DNA from: a virus
Direction: 5' to 3' (one strand)
IMG/VR virus record: IMGVR_UViG_3300008259_005066
Location: 124,001 to 188,000 of that record
Length of the DNA stretch: 64,000 nucleotides
A model generated the notes under the pieces. That model saw nothing but the letters and a program-made list of their open reading frames with translations. It had not been told where the DNA came from and did not search any database. Shown here one piece after another: positions 7,709 to 15,876 of this stretch. Each line of letters starts with the position of its first letter. Position 1 is the first letter of the stretch. Made by a program: the position numbers and the translations under genes.

Positions 7709-9369
7709 TCTTGTCCGTTTATCACGGCCCAGGCATAGCCTGAGCGCATCTCTTCCACTGTGAACTGATGGTAGGCTAGACAGCGCAAAAGGGCATAGAC
7801 CTGATCAGTGTCCGGCATGAACGGTGTTTCTATAGTGGATAGATCTTTGTTGGACAATGGCTGTGCGGCATTGGGCCCCATGGTAAACACTGGTTTGCCA
7901 TAGATCAAACTTTCCACCGCGGCGATAGAATTGAAAGTGACCACACAATGCACATCTCGGTTGAGTGCATCCTGCATGGTATCCACGCTGGCTCTCACAC
8001 TGCGAGGCTGTTTGAGACGCACTTCAATCTCTCGATCAGTGTATTCTTTGATCGTGGTTATGGTCTTTTCCATCCAGCAATCTAGATCCAGATTCCAATA
8101 TTTCATAGCTTTCTCGCTGGGCGGACAGATCAAGATCTTACTGCCTGGTGTGTGACGATAGGGTCGGACTCTGGTGCGGTCTAATCTATCACTAGGCCGA
8201 TCTTGGATGGGACCTAACCATTGCATGGCATTCTTGGTCACTCTGTGATAGTCTTTGAGTTTTCCGTTACCAAAATATCCTGTGTCGATATAGTAGTAGT
8301 CTCGGCCCTGTTGTTCGCATCGTTGCATTATTTTTTTCTTGGTGATACTGCGCAGAGCGATAGGGTTGTCGCTGTGCTCCACATCTACCCAGGGACTGAT
8401 GCGTCCCATGGCACCGGTGACAAAACTATGCACTATGCCATCATACTTGATACCTTTTTCTTTGGCCTTGCGGCTGACGTCTTCCATTTCACTTATTCCT
8501 ATTAATTGCTTTTGTTCTGGATCACAGGCATATCTCTGGATACGCTGGCACACATCATCATAACCGTGTTGGTTGTAACCGTAGAGATTTTTGCTGTCTT
8601 GGATAGACCAGACCACATCCTTGAGTAACTGCCGTAGTTCCTGGGGGTAATCAAGATTATCGATCTCTTTGGTGCTGTGATCCACTTGTTTGGCACGCAG
8701 ATCACATTGATATTCTTTCCATACATCGCTGTAAGCACAATGGCTGTAGTTGTCAAACCAGGGGCCGCCTTCGGTGTAATGCAGAGCTTTGGGTGTGCCA
8801 TCCCATGGCTGATGATACCATCCTACCAACCAGTTCCACTCGGGTCTGAGTTCGCCAATTTCTTCTTCTTTGAGCCAAGAGAATCTGTGTAGTTCCTGTC
8901 CGGTGGCATTGTTGATATGATAGGGCGTGAGCCATTCGTTTGATTTATGTCCGCAGTTGAACAATATCATGCTGGACCAATTCTTGCGAGGGTAATACTC
9001 TTGTCGCTGGCCATCCATCTTGACAGTGTTTTGTGGGCGATAGTCATGTTTGACCAACATCACGGCATATCGTGGGTCAGCCTGTGCTATGAGTTCTTGT
9101 ATGTCTCCCAACCAGAGGAAATCACAGTCACAAAATATAGCCCAGCCTTTATAGTCATTGAGACGCGGAACTAAAAATCTCGTGAAGGTGAATTCCGTGC
9201 TGGCCTGCACGTCTCTGGGTCTGGTGTAAAGCAGATTCTCTCTCAGATCATCTTGTTTGAGCATATGGATCGTCACAGGCTCGGATGCGTTTTGCTGTAT
9301 GCTGTATTCGCACACATCGGCGGCTATGGGTTCTCGGCTGTCCCAGCCTATGTAAACATTGGTAGTCAT
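7705..9369 (-). CDS. Two-domain glycosyltransferase: GT8-like plus capsule-type domain
   Basis: 554 aa. Residues ~1-230 are a GT-A-like domain with FCDCDFLWLGDI (DxD at 81-83) and a late ALHYTEGGPWF that fits the C-terminal metal-binding His of GT8-like enzymes. Residues ~290-554 match the RPHP-type proteins next door: an IDTGYFG segment, VVTFNSIAAVESLIYGKPVF, and a closing EEMRSGYAW helix. RPHP itself is replaced by VRLKQPRS, so activity of the second domain is uncertain. The fusion suggests two consecutive transfers or a transferase tethered to a glycan-binding module. The stop overlaps the next start (ATGA). Confidence 0.7.
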   Translation of the reverse strand: MTTNVYIGWDSREPIAADVCEYSIQQNASEPVTIHMLKQDDLRENLLYTRPRDVQASTEFTFTRFLVPRLNDYKGWAIFCDCDFLWLGDIQELIAQADPRYAVMLVKHDYRPQNTVKMDGQRQEYYPRKNWSSMILFNCGHKSNEWLTPYHINNATGQELHRFSWLKEEEIGELRPEWNWLVGWYHQPWDGTPKALHYTEGGPWFDNYSHCAYSDVWKEYQCDLRAKQVDHSTKEIDNLDYPQELRQLLKDVVWSIQDSKNLYGYNQHGYDDVCQRIQRYACDPEQKQLIGISEMEDVSRKAKEKGIKYDGIVHSFVTGAMGRISPWVDVEHSDNPIALRSITKKKIMQRCEQQGRDYYYIDTGYFGNGKLKDYHRVTKNAMQWLGPIQDRPSDRLDRTRVRPYRHTPGSKILICPPSEKAMKYWNLDLDCWMEKTITTIKEYTDREIEVRLKQPRSVRASVDTMQDALNRDVHCVVTFNSIAAVESLIYGKPVFTMGPNAAQPLSNKDLSTIETPFMPDTDQVYALLRCLAYHQFTVEEMRSGYAWAVINGQE

Positions 9370-10133
9370 AACTGTCTTTCTATGTCCTCTTCTTCACAAC
9401 GATCACCATACTGTATCTCCACTATCTTGAGCGGGTTAGGATCTTCGTTGACCAACTGATGCCATTCATGTGTGCTGATATGTAGATACTGATGACGCTG
9501 ATAACGGCCCTGTAGTTCAGTGTCCGTGGTAGTTGAATCCACTGTGTAGACCGTGGCTTCGCCCGATGCTACCAACCAGAATTCTGCGCGATCTTGATGA
9601 CGTTGCATGCTGAGAGCGGCTCCTGGCTCTACTGTGAGTTCTTTGACTTTCACTCCCGGTGTTTCATGCAACACGCGATAATAACCCCATGGACGTCGTG
9701 TCTGAGGCGCTTTCCATTCTTCCAGTATCCAGGACGAAGAATTGGCTTTGTTGAATCCACCTATGCCAAACACAAACTTCACATTGTCATCGGCCACATC
9801 CATCTCAGGACAGTTGTAGTCAGTCCTATCACCGCCGTTGGCGAAAATAATCTCATCCTGCGGATAACTCTGCCGACACATCCTGATGGCATTTTTTGCA
9901 GTTCCGTCTGAATCATCAAAATCTATCACGTAGTCCACACCAGCGATAGCCCGTAATATGGCAGTGCGTTCGCGCAGAGGCATGAATGCACGCCCTTTCT
10001 TTTGTCGCAACCATGCATCGGAGTTGGCACCTATCACTAGGATGTCTCCCAGTGCCTTGGCTGCTTGGATGTAAGCAAGGTGCCCAGAATGTATGGGATC
10101 GAATCCCCCGGTTATCAAAACTATTTTCTTCAT
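9366..10133 (-). CDS. Nucleotidyltransferase-cupin fusion (HldE/TagD-like + ManC-type cupin)
   Basis: 255 aa. Residues 1-140 are a cytidylyltransferase-like domain with GGFDPIHSGH (HxGH at 15-18), as in HldE, TagD and GmhD enzymes that activate a sugar or polyol phosphate. Residues ~146-250 match the cupin of mannose-1-phosphate guanylyltransferase/isomerase: RRPWGYY (RPWG at 147-150), then QRHQDRAEFW with a metal-binding His and Glu. The protein could make an NDP-sugar and isomerise or bind the sugar in one polypeptide. It lies in a tight run with a methyltransferase (ATGA overlap at 10133-10130). The combination is unusual; the substrate is unknown. Confidence 0.75.
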   Translation of the reverse strand: MKKIVLITGGFDPIHSGHLAYIQAAKALGDILVIGANSDAWLRQKKGRAFMPLRERTAILRAIAGVDYVIDFDDSDGTAKNAIRMCRQSYPQDEIIFANGGDRTDYNCPEMDVADDNVKFVFGIGGFNKANSSSWILEEWKAPQTRRPWGYYRVLHETPGVKVKELTVEPGAALSMQRHQDRAEFWLVASGEATVYTVDSTTTDTELQGRYQRHQYLHISTHEWHQLVNEDPNPLKIVEIQYGDRCEEEDIERQL

Positions 10134-10690
10134 CGTTTTTCCAATATCACATCATATTTGCTGCCAAACAGTATGGGATTTTTTTCTCGTCTATCGAAAG
10201 GTTCTACTCGTTCCCATACGATATTGACCTGCATGTTTTTAAGTATCTGCTCTCGCCACCAGTCCGGCTCTTTTACGATAAGATGGCAGTTACGCCCATC
10301 GGGTAATAGTTTTTTAGCAGGATGGCAGGCTATGCGGAAAAATCCACAGCGTTGCATCTTGTCGCTCATCACTGCCAGGCTCTGAGCCAAGTGCTCGGGT
10401 TCGATATGTTCGATGGCATCAGTGGATATGATAGTGTCGAAAGTCCGCGTGGGCATGACAGCGAAATCTGGATTGCCTGGATCGTATCCAAACACTTCTA
10501 TGGCAGGAAAATTCTCTTTGATGGTAGCGATCAGCGCACCTTTGCCGCAACCAAAATCAATGAGATCGCGGGGTTGATATTGTTCGATAAATGGTCTGAC
10601 CAATTTGAATTGCTTGGCACCGTTGTTGAACTTGCCTTTTTCATGCATGGCCTGTATCTGTTGTTGATAACTTTGATTGATTATAGTCAT
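10130..10690 (-). CDS. SAM-dependent class I methyltransferase
   Basis: 186 aa. Motif I LIDFGCGKGA lies near residue 40, an acidic ribose-binding end (FGYDPG) follows, then motif-IV-like IISTDAIEHI. It is a small Rossmann methyltransferase without an added domain. It belongs to the glycan operon between the nucleotidyltransferase fusion and the oxygenase, with overlaps at both ends (ATGA), so it probably methylates a sugar or precursor. DNA methylation is unlikely, as there is no (D/N)PPY motif. Confidence 0.75.
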   Translation of the reverse strand: MTIINQSYQQQIQAMHEKGKFNNGAKQFKLVRPFIEQYQPRDLIDFGCGKGALIATIKENFPAIEVFGYDPGNPDFAVMPTRTFDTIISTDAIEHIEPEHLAQSLAVMSDKMQRCGFFRIACHPAKKLLPDGRNCHLIVKEPDWWREQILKNMQVNIVWERVEPFDRREKNPILFGSKYDVILEKR

Positions 10691-11421
10691 ACTCGGAATA
10701 ATTTCCTATCTTGATGTGCGTCTATGTTGATGTATCTGCGCAAACAGTTGGCACCTATACGCGGGGTCACGCCGTGGATGGTATCTGCTGTGTTGAGAAA
10801 CAGTATCATGGTATTGGCACGATACGGAACTGTTCCGGCTGCTGCCACATGATCCGGATTGACTTCTCTGATGCCAGTGTATTCTGGAGCGGGCACCAGT
10901 TTGCGGAACACCTGGATGTCGCCGCCCACGCTGGTGTCTTCGGGTTTGCGCATATACAACAGGCCAGCAAACAGTTCTCGGCTGTTGTCCAAATGCGTGG
11001 TCCTCACTGTGGTATCTTGCTGACCGTTAAGAACGAACTGCACTTCCATCTGCACTGTGCCAGCGCGACCATCATGCCGTTCTGATACTCCTGCATCACG
11101 TAGATCTTGGGCAAACTCTGGATAATACTTTTCCAGGGCTGGTTCAAAAAGATCCAACACACGATTTTTGAAAGACACACTGTTGTGATAGGCCACAAAT
11201 TCTTGCCACAATGGAGACACAGTTCCTGGAACGAATTCATGCTGACGATAACGGCGTGCCTGGAAATGTGTCTTGCCATCCTGCATCATGTGTGCTTCAG
11301 GATACTCTGCTATCAACTGATCATACAATGTCTGCGGTAGAGCATCATGGATGCAAAAATACGGGCAAGGATCCTGTAGGAGATCGTCTTTGGTTATGGT
11401 CTGTGTTACATCAAGATGCAT
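10687..11421 (-). CDS. 2-oxoglutarate/Fe(II) dioxygenase-like protein
   Basis: About 244 aa. A jelly-roll iron site is suggested by THLDNSRELFAGLLYM (HxD), then DTIHGVTPR (distal His), then RRYINI (2OG-binding Arg). This is the order in prolyl-hydroxylase-type enzymes, which hydroxylate using O2 and 2-oxoglutarate. A longer frame to 11478 exists, but ATG 11421 is preferred: it has CAAGGAAA upstream and overlaps the previous stop by only 11 nt. Such enzymes are frequent in aquatic T4-like phages. Here it sits in the glycan operon, so a sugar or a glycoprotein is a plausible substrate. Confidence 0.75.
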   Translation of the reverse strand: MHLDVTQTITKDDLLQDPCPYFCIHDALPQTLYDQLIAEYPEAHMMQDGKTHFQARRYRQHEFVPGTVSPLWQEFVAYHNSVSFKNRVLDLFEPALEKYYPEFAQDLRDAGVSERHDGRAGTVQMEVQFVLNGQQDTTVRTTHLDNSRELFAGLLYMRKPEDTSVGGDIQVFRKLVPAPEYTGIREVNPDHVAAAGTVPYRANTMILFLNTADTIHGVTPRIGANCLRRYINIDAHQDRKLFRV

Positions 11422-12220
11422 CGCTGTTTCCTTGTTGATAAAATGGCTTGATATCATCCGATGATAATTCATGACCATTGAGCCATAATTCTCTATAGGC
11501 CGAAAGAGGCCAGTGTTTTTTTCTCTTGGTTTTCATATGACGGAACCATTCTCCCAACCAATGACCATGTATGGGTGTGCTTTTTTTCCTATGGCATTGA
11601 GATCGAAGATTGACATGATCCACGGTCAATGCCGCATGCATGCATATCTCTCCGTCCCAAAACATCCATGCTGATTCAGGCATGCAAGGCTCAAGATAAT
11701 AGCGCGAATATTCATCTCGGAATTTGGAAAAATCAGCATGTGCAGTGTCGATCAACACGAAGCCACTTTCTGCGGTAACGACCAATCGATCATCCACGGG
11801 CCGACTCACATCAAACAGTGCCACACAGTGATCTTCCAACGCACGATCCAGATGTTGCGATTCAAAAGGACGCATGGTAAAACTATCTGCATCTAACCAG
11901 CATATCCGATCGTGACTGTGATTCATCATATGGACCCAGGCCAGTCCTTTTTTGGTATAGCGTTGAGTATGCTGACTGCCCCAATGAGGCATCAGTGTGG
12001 TTGAGTTCTGCGCGATATGATCAAAGTTTTGACCGCAACAGGTCTGCCAGTCTCTGATCTCAAGTCGAGGATCCGTGGGCAAATCGATATCGTCTTCAAG
12101 ATACACTACCATTTTTGCATCTTGGGGCCAGTGATGCAACCATGAAGCCAGCATCTCCTCGGCGATGATGTCGTATAGCCTGCGATTAAAACTGGTAAAG
12201 CATGTCCAAGTGGGATTCAT
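11411..12220 (-). CDS. DxD glycosyltransferase-like protein
   Basis: 269 aa. CWLDADSFTMRPF holds the DxD. The start TCFTSFNRRLY resembles the first strand of GT-A folds, and SGFVLIDTAH and HMKTKRKKHW correspond to segments in the plus-strand gene at 5970-6809, with which it is paralogous. It overlaps the next gene by 11 nt and the previous by ATGA, so it is co-translated within the glycan operon. Donor and acceptor cannot be read from the sequence. Confidence 0.72.
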   Translation of the reverse strand: MNPTWTCFTSFNRRLYDIIAEEMLASWLHHWPQDAKMVVYLEDDIDLPTDPRLEIRDWQTCCGQNFDHIAQNSTTLMPHWGSQHTQRYTKKGLAWVHMMNHSHDRICWLDADSFTMRPFESQHLDRALEDHCVALFDVSRPVDDRLVVTAESGFVLIDTAHADFSKFRDEYSRYYLEPCMPESAWMFWDGEICMHAALTVDHVNLRSQCHRKKSTPIHGHWLGEWFRHMKTKRKKHWPLSAYRELWLNGHELSSDDIKPFYQQGNSDAS

Positions 12221-12876
12221 GATTTCTGCACCACTACAAATTTTTGTTTGGTGAATTCTTGGTCGGGACCAAAATATTCATCCACGGCTTTTTTAGCGCC
12301 ATCCCAACTGTGATAGTCATCAATCACGAGATACCCACCACTGACCAGTCGAGGATATAACACTTCTAACTCAATCTTTGTGCTGAGATAAAAATCTGTG
12401 TCCAATCTCAAAAATGCTATCTGATCCGGTAGATCCAATGATGTCAAAGTTTGGCTTACATCTCCCTTGATGAAATGTGTCCTATGCGGGGGCAATACCG
12501 ACCATACATTGTTCTGCACATCATCTAGATCGGCTCTGCACCAGTTGCGGCCTTCGTGTCCACCTTTGCGCCATTTTAAACTTTCAGTGGCATGTTTGCC
12601 TTCTCTATAATCATATTCAGACACTCCTTGCATACCTTCAAATGTATCATAGAGCCAATAATCTCTTTCATGATCGTCTACCATGGCAGCGGCCATGATC
12701 TGACCTCCGCGCCAGACGCCACATTCAACCACCGCTCCGGGTATGTCTCGTTGATTGAGATCTTGTATCAGGCGCTGGGTAAAAATCACGAATTTTCCGC
12801 TGGTCATCGTGAACTCGCGCACACGTTCGGCCACTGCAAGTTCCTGTTCGGAATAAGGTCTGTCAGCAGTGATCAT
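12217..12876 (-). CDS. TylF/MycF-type O-methyltransferase
   Basis: 219 aa. Landmarks of the macrocin O-methyltransferase family are present: VVECGVWRGGQ (SAM-binding loop), DTFEGM, LRLDTDFYLST (metal-binding Asp) and YLVIDDYHSWDGAKKAVDEY. TylF enzymes are Mg2+-dependent sugar O-methyltransferases acting on deoxysugars in macrolides; homologues occur in O-antigen and capsule loci. This supports a methylated sugar as the product of the cassette. The gene overlaps both neighbours by ATGA. Confident family call. Confidence 0.88.
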   Translation of the reverse strand: MITADRPYSEQELAVAERVREFTMTSGKFVIFTQRLIQDLNQRDIPGAVVECGVWRGGQIMAAAMVDDHERDYWLYDTFEGMQGVSEYDYREGKHATESLKWRKGGHEGRNWCRADLDDVQNNVWSVLPPHRTHFIKGDVSQTLTSLDLPDQIAFLRLDTDFYLSTKIELEVLYPRLVSGGYLVIDDYHSWDGAKKAVDEYFGPDQEFTKQKFVVVQKS

Positions 12877-13601
12877 CGGTAATTTCCAGCGATGCCATCG
12901 TCGCTGATGTTGTCACCACCATACATGTGCTGTATGGGTATTTCAAATGGTGCATCCTTGACTTTGCGGAACACAGCAGCCACCATGGGATCGCTTTCCC
13001 AGGTATCAAGTTCTAGTTTGCCTCTGTAGCCTTTGTTGCGACCCAGATTGTTGACGTCTAGTTTGTGTAGATATTGGGCATCACTGGATGCGATCCATAA
13101 CTCTCTCAACTCATAATCGTTTTGATTGGCCAAGCACGGAAACAGATTGGGGTTGTAGTTGAAGAATCCATGATCCACCCAGCGATAGAATGGCAGCACA
13201 TGGATCATGAATCCGCCCACACGGCAAAGGTCATGTGCATTCTTGAACACCATGTATTGGTTGAACACATGTTCCCCGGTGCCGTTGTTTGTGACCAGAT
13301 CAAACTGCTCATGGAATCCGTAGGTCTTGGGTATGTCTACGTTGAGATCCATGGCCACTGCATCTCGTTCAGTATTGACGTCAATGGCCAAGTATCGATC
13401 AAACCCTAGACTGAGATACCAATCTTTGGTTCCACCTAATTCTGCGGGCGGAGATATGCCTAGCTTTTGATAGATTTCACCGCGTGCCTTGGTGTTCTTG
13501 AGAGTTTGATTGCCCAGTTCAATGACTGTGGGCCGACGATTAGTTACAAGTTCGGGCGCTACTGAACCCACTGCTTTTGTGATTAGATTGCTGAATCCCA
13601 T
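12873..13601 (-). CDS. SAM-dependent methyltransferase-like protein
   Basis: 242 aa. The class I fold is recognised from PTVIELGNQTL (altered motif I), LAIDVNTERDAVAMDLN (acidic loop), then LVTNNGTGEHVFNQY in place of motif IV and VGGFMIHVLPF. The canonical GxGxG is modified, so catalytic competence is unproven. It is the first minus-strand gene after a late-type promoter, with GGAGGT 3 nt before ATG 13601, and probably leads the lower glycan operon. Confidence 0.6.
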   Translation of the reverse strand: MGFSNLITKAVGSVAPELVTNRRPTVIELGNQTLKNTKARGEIYQKLGISPPAELGGTKDWYLSLGFDRYLAIDVNTERDAVAMDLNVDIPKTYGFHEQFDLVTNNGTGEHVFNQYMVFKNAHDLCRVGGFMIHVLPFYRWVDHGFFNYNPNLFPCLANQNDYELRELWIASSDAQYLHKLDVNNLGRNKGYRGKLELDTWESDPMVAAVFRKVKDAPFEIPIQHMYGGDNISDDGIAGNYR

Positions 13602-13616
13602 GTGACCTCCATGGGG

Positions 13617-13623
13617 TATTTAT
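13617..13623 (-). promoter_or_regulatory. late-promoter-like box ATAAATA upstream of 13601
   Basis: 15 nt before the ATG, with GGAGGT between. One of the leadered late promoters. Confidence 0.55.
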
Positions 13624-13641
13624 CTACGCAGTTTATTGCGA

Positions 13642-14406
13642 TCAATGATCGCCAAAATAGGCCAGGCTTTTGTCCAACCAAGGCAATAACAGATCTCTCT
13701 GGCGCACATAGCCATATCGATCCAAACTTACCACTGCGCTGGAAGGTAACATGCCTCGTTCGGCTAGATGATACCACGACGTGGTCTTGGGATCGCTGGG
13801 CTGATGACCACTGCGATACACTATGATGTTGATCCAGGGATCTGCGGGATTTTTTTGGAAGAATCCCGATGAGCAGTCCCAACCGGTAGTGGCCAACATA
13901 TACATCAAGCTGACCACGGTGTGATTGTAATAACAATGACTGGGCAGGTCAAAGGCCTGGCGCTGGAATTCGATGTTGGTGGTTTGCGGCACCATGAGCA
14001 CCAGCATGGCACCAGGATTGGCGATGTTCCACCAATTGGACAGGCAACCCAGGGGATTGATCATGTATTGGAACGTGTCATGACACCACAGTAGGTCATA
14101 TCGGTGTTTGGTTTGATTGAGAGTCTCTAGATCTTGTTTTATGTAGTGGACGCCGGCACGTCTAGCTGGGGGTGCCAGTGAATCGACCACGGTATCCACA
14201 CCTGTGCAAGTGATATTGAGAGGTCTAGGGTTGTCATCTCTGGTGGTTCGGGTGGCCCACCAGGTGAGATCCAGAGCATCTGCTCCGCATCCTAGGTCTA
14301 TCACGCGGCCCACGCTTTCCATGAAATCGTCGTGTTCATACAGCGATTCCAGCACTTGAAGACTGTGCTCGTGGCTGGCTTGTGGGCTTGAGAATCCTTT
14401 ATGCAT
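13642..14406 (-). CDS. SAM-dependent class I methyltransferase
   Basis: 254 aa. VIDLGCGADALDL is motif I; CTGVDTVVD is the second strand with its acidic end; YIKQDLETL and LLWCHDTFQYMINP continue the Rossmann order. The C-terminal ~70 residues are a small extra domain. The gene overlaps the preceding one by 8 nt and lies 40 bp upstream of the next promoter-led gene. Its product is likely another glycan methyltransferase, but a small-molecule or lipid substrate is equally compatible. Confidence 0.72.
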   Translation of the reverse strand: MHKGFSSPQASHEHSLQVLESLYEHDDFMESVGRVIDLGCGADALDLTWWATRTTRDDNPRPLNITCTGVDTVVDSLAPPARRAGVHYIKQDLETLNQTKHRYDLLWCHDTFQYMINPLGCLSNWWNIANPGAMLVLMVPQTTNIEFQRQAFDLPSHCYYNHTVVSLMYMLATTGWDCSSGFFQKNPADPWINIIVYRSGHQPSDPKTTSWYHLAERGMLPSSAVVSLDRYGYVRQRDLLLPWLDKSLAYFGDH

Positions 14407-15427
14407 GAGAAAATTCTTCCAATATCTGTGTATGCCTAACTATGGCTGTGGCATGTATATAGTCGATCAGTTGAGCATTGGCTTGCAATCGATCCCAATG
14501 TTGTTGTCTCAATTCTACCATGTCTTGCTGGCTGACACGATGCACCAATTGCACTACCTGAGTCATGCGCACCCAGGGATCTGGTATATCATCATATGAG
14601 TGATTGTCAAACACATCATCAAACACATCAAACCCCATGCGCCTCACTTGGGCCACCAAGCCGGGCACTGCATACCAAACAGGAAACTGATGCCATGCCA
14701 TGGCTTTGAAAGTTTTTTCTGTGATAAAAATACTGCGCCAGGTGTTGGGGTCGATCTGGCTGGAACTTTCTACTACTAGATTCACAGGTGCTCGATAGAA
14801 AAAATCATGATCTATGCGATGCTGAAAAACTTGATCAGCCATAGGGCGGTCAACAATCATGGGATATGGTCGCGGCCATATCAACTGCTTGATGTCATCG
14901 CTGGGCTCCACACCATTGGTGCCAAACGTCATTATCAGTTCATCAGATCTGAATTTTGATAGCAGCCGTTTTGCGAGATTCGCTCTGCCGATGCTGGGCC
15001 TTCGCATGAGACAGGTCAGTCGGTGCGTCATTGGCAAGCCTGCCCAGTTGATGCGGTAATGCCGAAGATGATCATACCAATTACCATTGTAGATCAATCT
15101 GTCGGGCAGTGATGTAGCTCGATAAGGCAATCGATCAATCTGTTCTACACAACTGAATATTACCCGGAAATTTTCAACAGGAACCTGTCTTCTTTGACAT
15201 AACAAATCAAACATTCCTTGCATGTCTCCAGCATCAATGCCTTCGGGCTTGAGATCAAAAACCCAAATATAATCGCGGGCATCGTTCAATGAAAGTCTGT
15301 GTTGTTCAAGATCCTGTTCCAGTAATGGAACAAACCCATCGGATCTCAGTTCTTGTGAAGTGATATTGCGCCAAGCATCATAATATAAAACTCGGCCATT
15401 GTCATGCAGTCGTAAACGACTGATCAT
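14399..15427 (-). CDS. Glycosyltransferase-like protein of the EKTFKA family
   Basis: About 342 aa from ATG 15427, which overlaps the uvsY stop as ATGA; a longer frame to 15484 is rejected for that reason. The C-terminal part has FITEKTFKAMAWHQFPVW, then MGFDVFDDVFDNHSYDD. The same motif (SEKIWKPIAAGQLFLV ... LGFHTFCDDYD) occurs in the 356-aa protein at 62881-63951. The T/S-E-K-x-x-K-x-(I/M) signature is shared with the C-terminal nucleotide-binding half of GT10/exostosin-like transferases. It begins the glycan cassette while being translationally coupled to uvsY. Confidence 0.55.
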   Translation of the reverse strand: MISRLRLHDNGRVLYYDAWRNITSQELRSDGFVPLLEQDLEQHRLSLNDARDYIWVFDLKPEGIDAGDMQGMFDLLCQRRQVPVENFRVIFSCVEQIDRLPYRATSLPDRLIYNGNWYDHLRHYRINWAGLPMTHRLTCLMRRPSIGRANLAKRLLSKFRSDELIMTFGTNGVEPSDDIKQLIWPRPYPMIVDRPMADQVFQHRIDHDFFYRAPVNLVVESSSQIDPNTWRSIFITEKTFKAMAWHQFPVWYAVPGLVAQVRRMGFDVFDDVFDNHSYDDIPDPWVRMTQVVQLVHRVSQQDMVELRQQHWDRLQANAQLIDYIHATAIVRHTQILEEFSHA

Positions 15428-15876
15428 ACCTGGATGTCTTCCATCCCCGCTGTGCGCAAGCGGACGATATGTCCCATTTGCCATTGTTTAGTATCAAGCC
15501 CTTTCATGATACCCAACCAACGATTACGTAAGAGAGCCACTTCGTTGATGATGGTCTCAAAATCAATGACCTCGTCCTCGCCATCTACATATTTTTCCGC
15601 GTCTCGGCTGGTCAGCGCCCGGGCGTAACCCTCGAGATACTTCTGGAAATGGCGACGGCGGATCTTGCGCAATTGGATATTGAGATAGTTTAAGATGGCT
15701 TCTATCTCTTGCAATTGGTTAAAACGATGTTCAGTGATACCGGGCAATTCCTTGATATTGGTTTCAACAAAGCCACCGATCCTGCACTCGCGTTTGGCTT
15801 CCTCTAGCTCGCGCTCGTAGTGTGCTATAAAATCTGGAATAGCACTCAGGTTAGCAACTACTCGGCTATACCACAT
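15424..15876 (-). CDS. uvsY: UvsY-like recombination mediator
   Basis: 150 aa, near T4 UvsY (137 aa). UvsY loads UvsX recombinase on gp32-coated ssDNA. The sequence is mostly helical and charged, with YLEGYARALTSRDAEKYVDG and ALLRNRWLGIMKGL..GHIVRLRTAGMED, which I recognise as the conserved C-terminal half of UvsY in aquatic T4-like phages. It lies downstream of uvsX and 32 on the same strand, matching its partners. The 3' end of the intervening radical SAM gene overlaps its start by 11 nt. Confidence 0.82.
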   Translation of the reverse strand: MWYSRVVANLSAIPDFIAHYERELEEAKRECRIGGFVETNIKELPGITEHRFNQLQEIEAILNYLNIQLRKIRRRHFQKYLEGYARALTSRDAEKYVDGEDEVIDFETIINEVALLRNRWLGIMKGLDTKQWQMGHIVRLRTAGMEDIQV

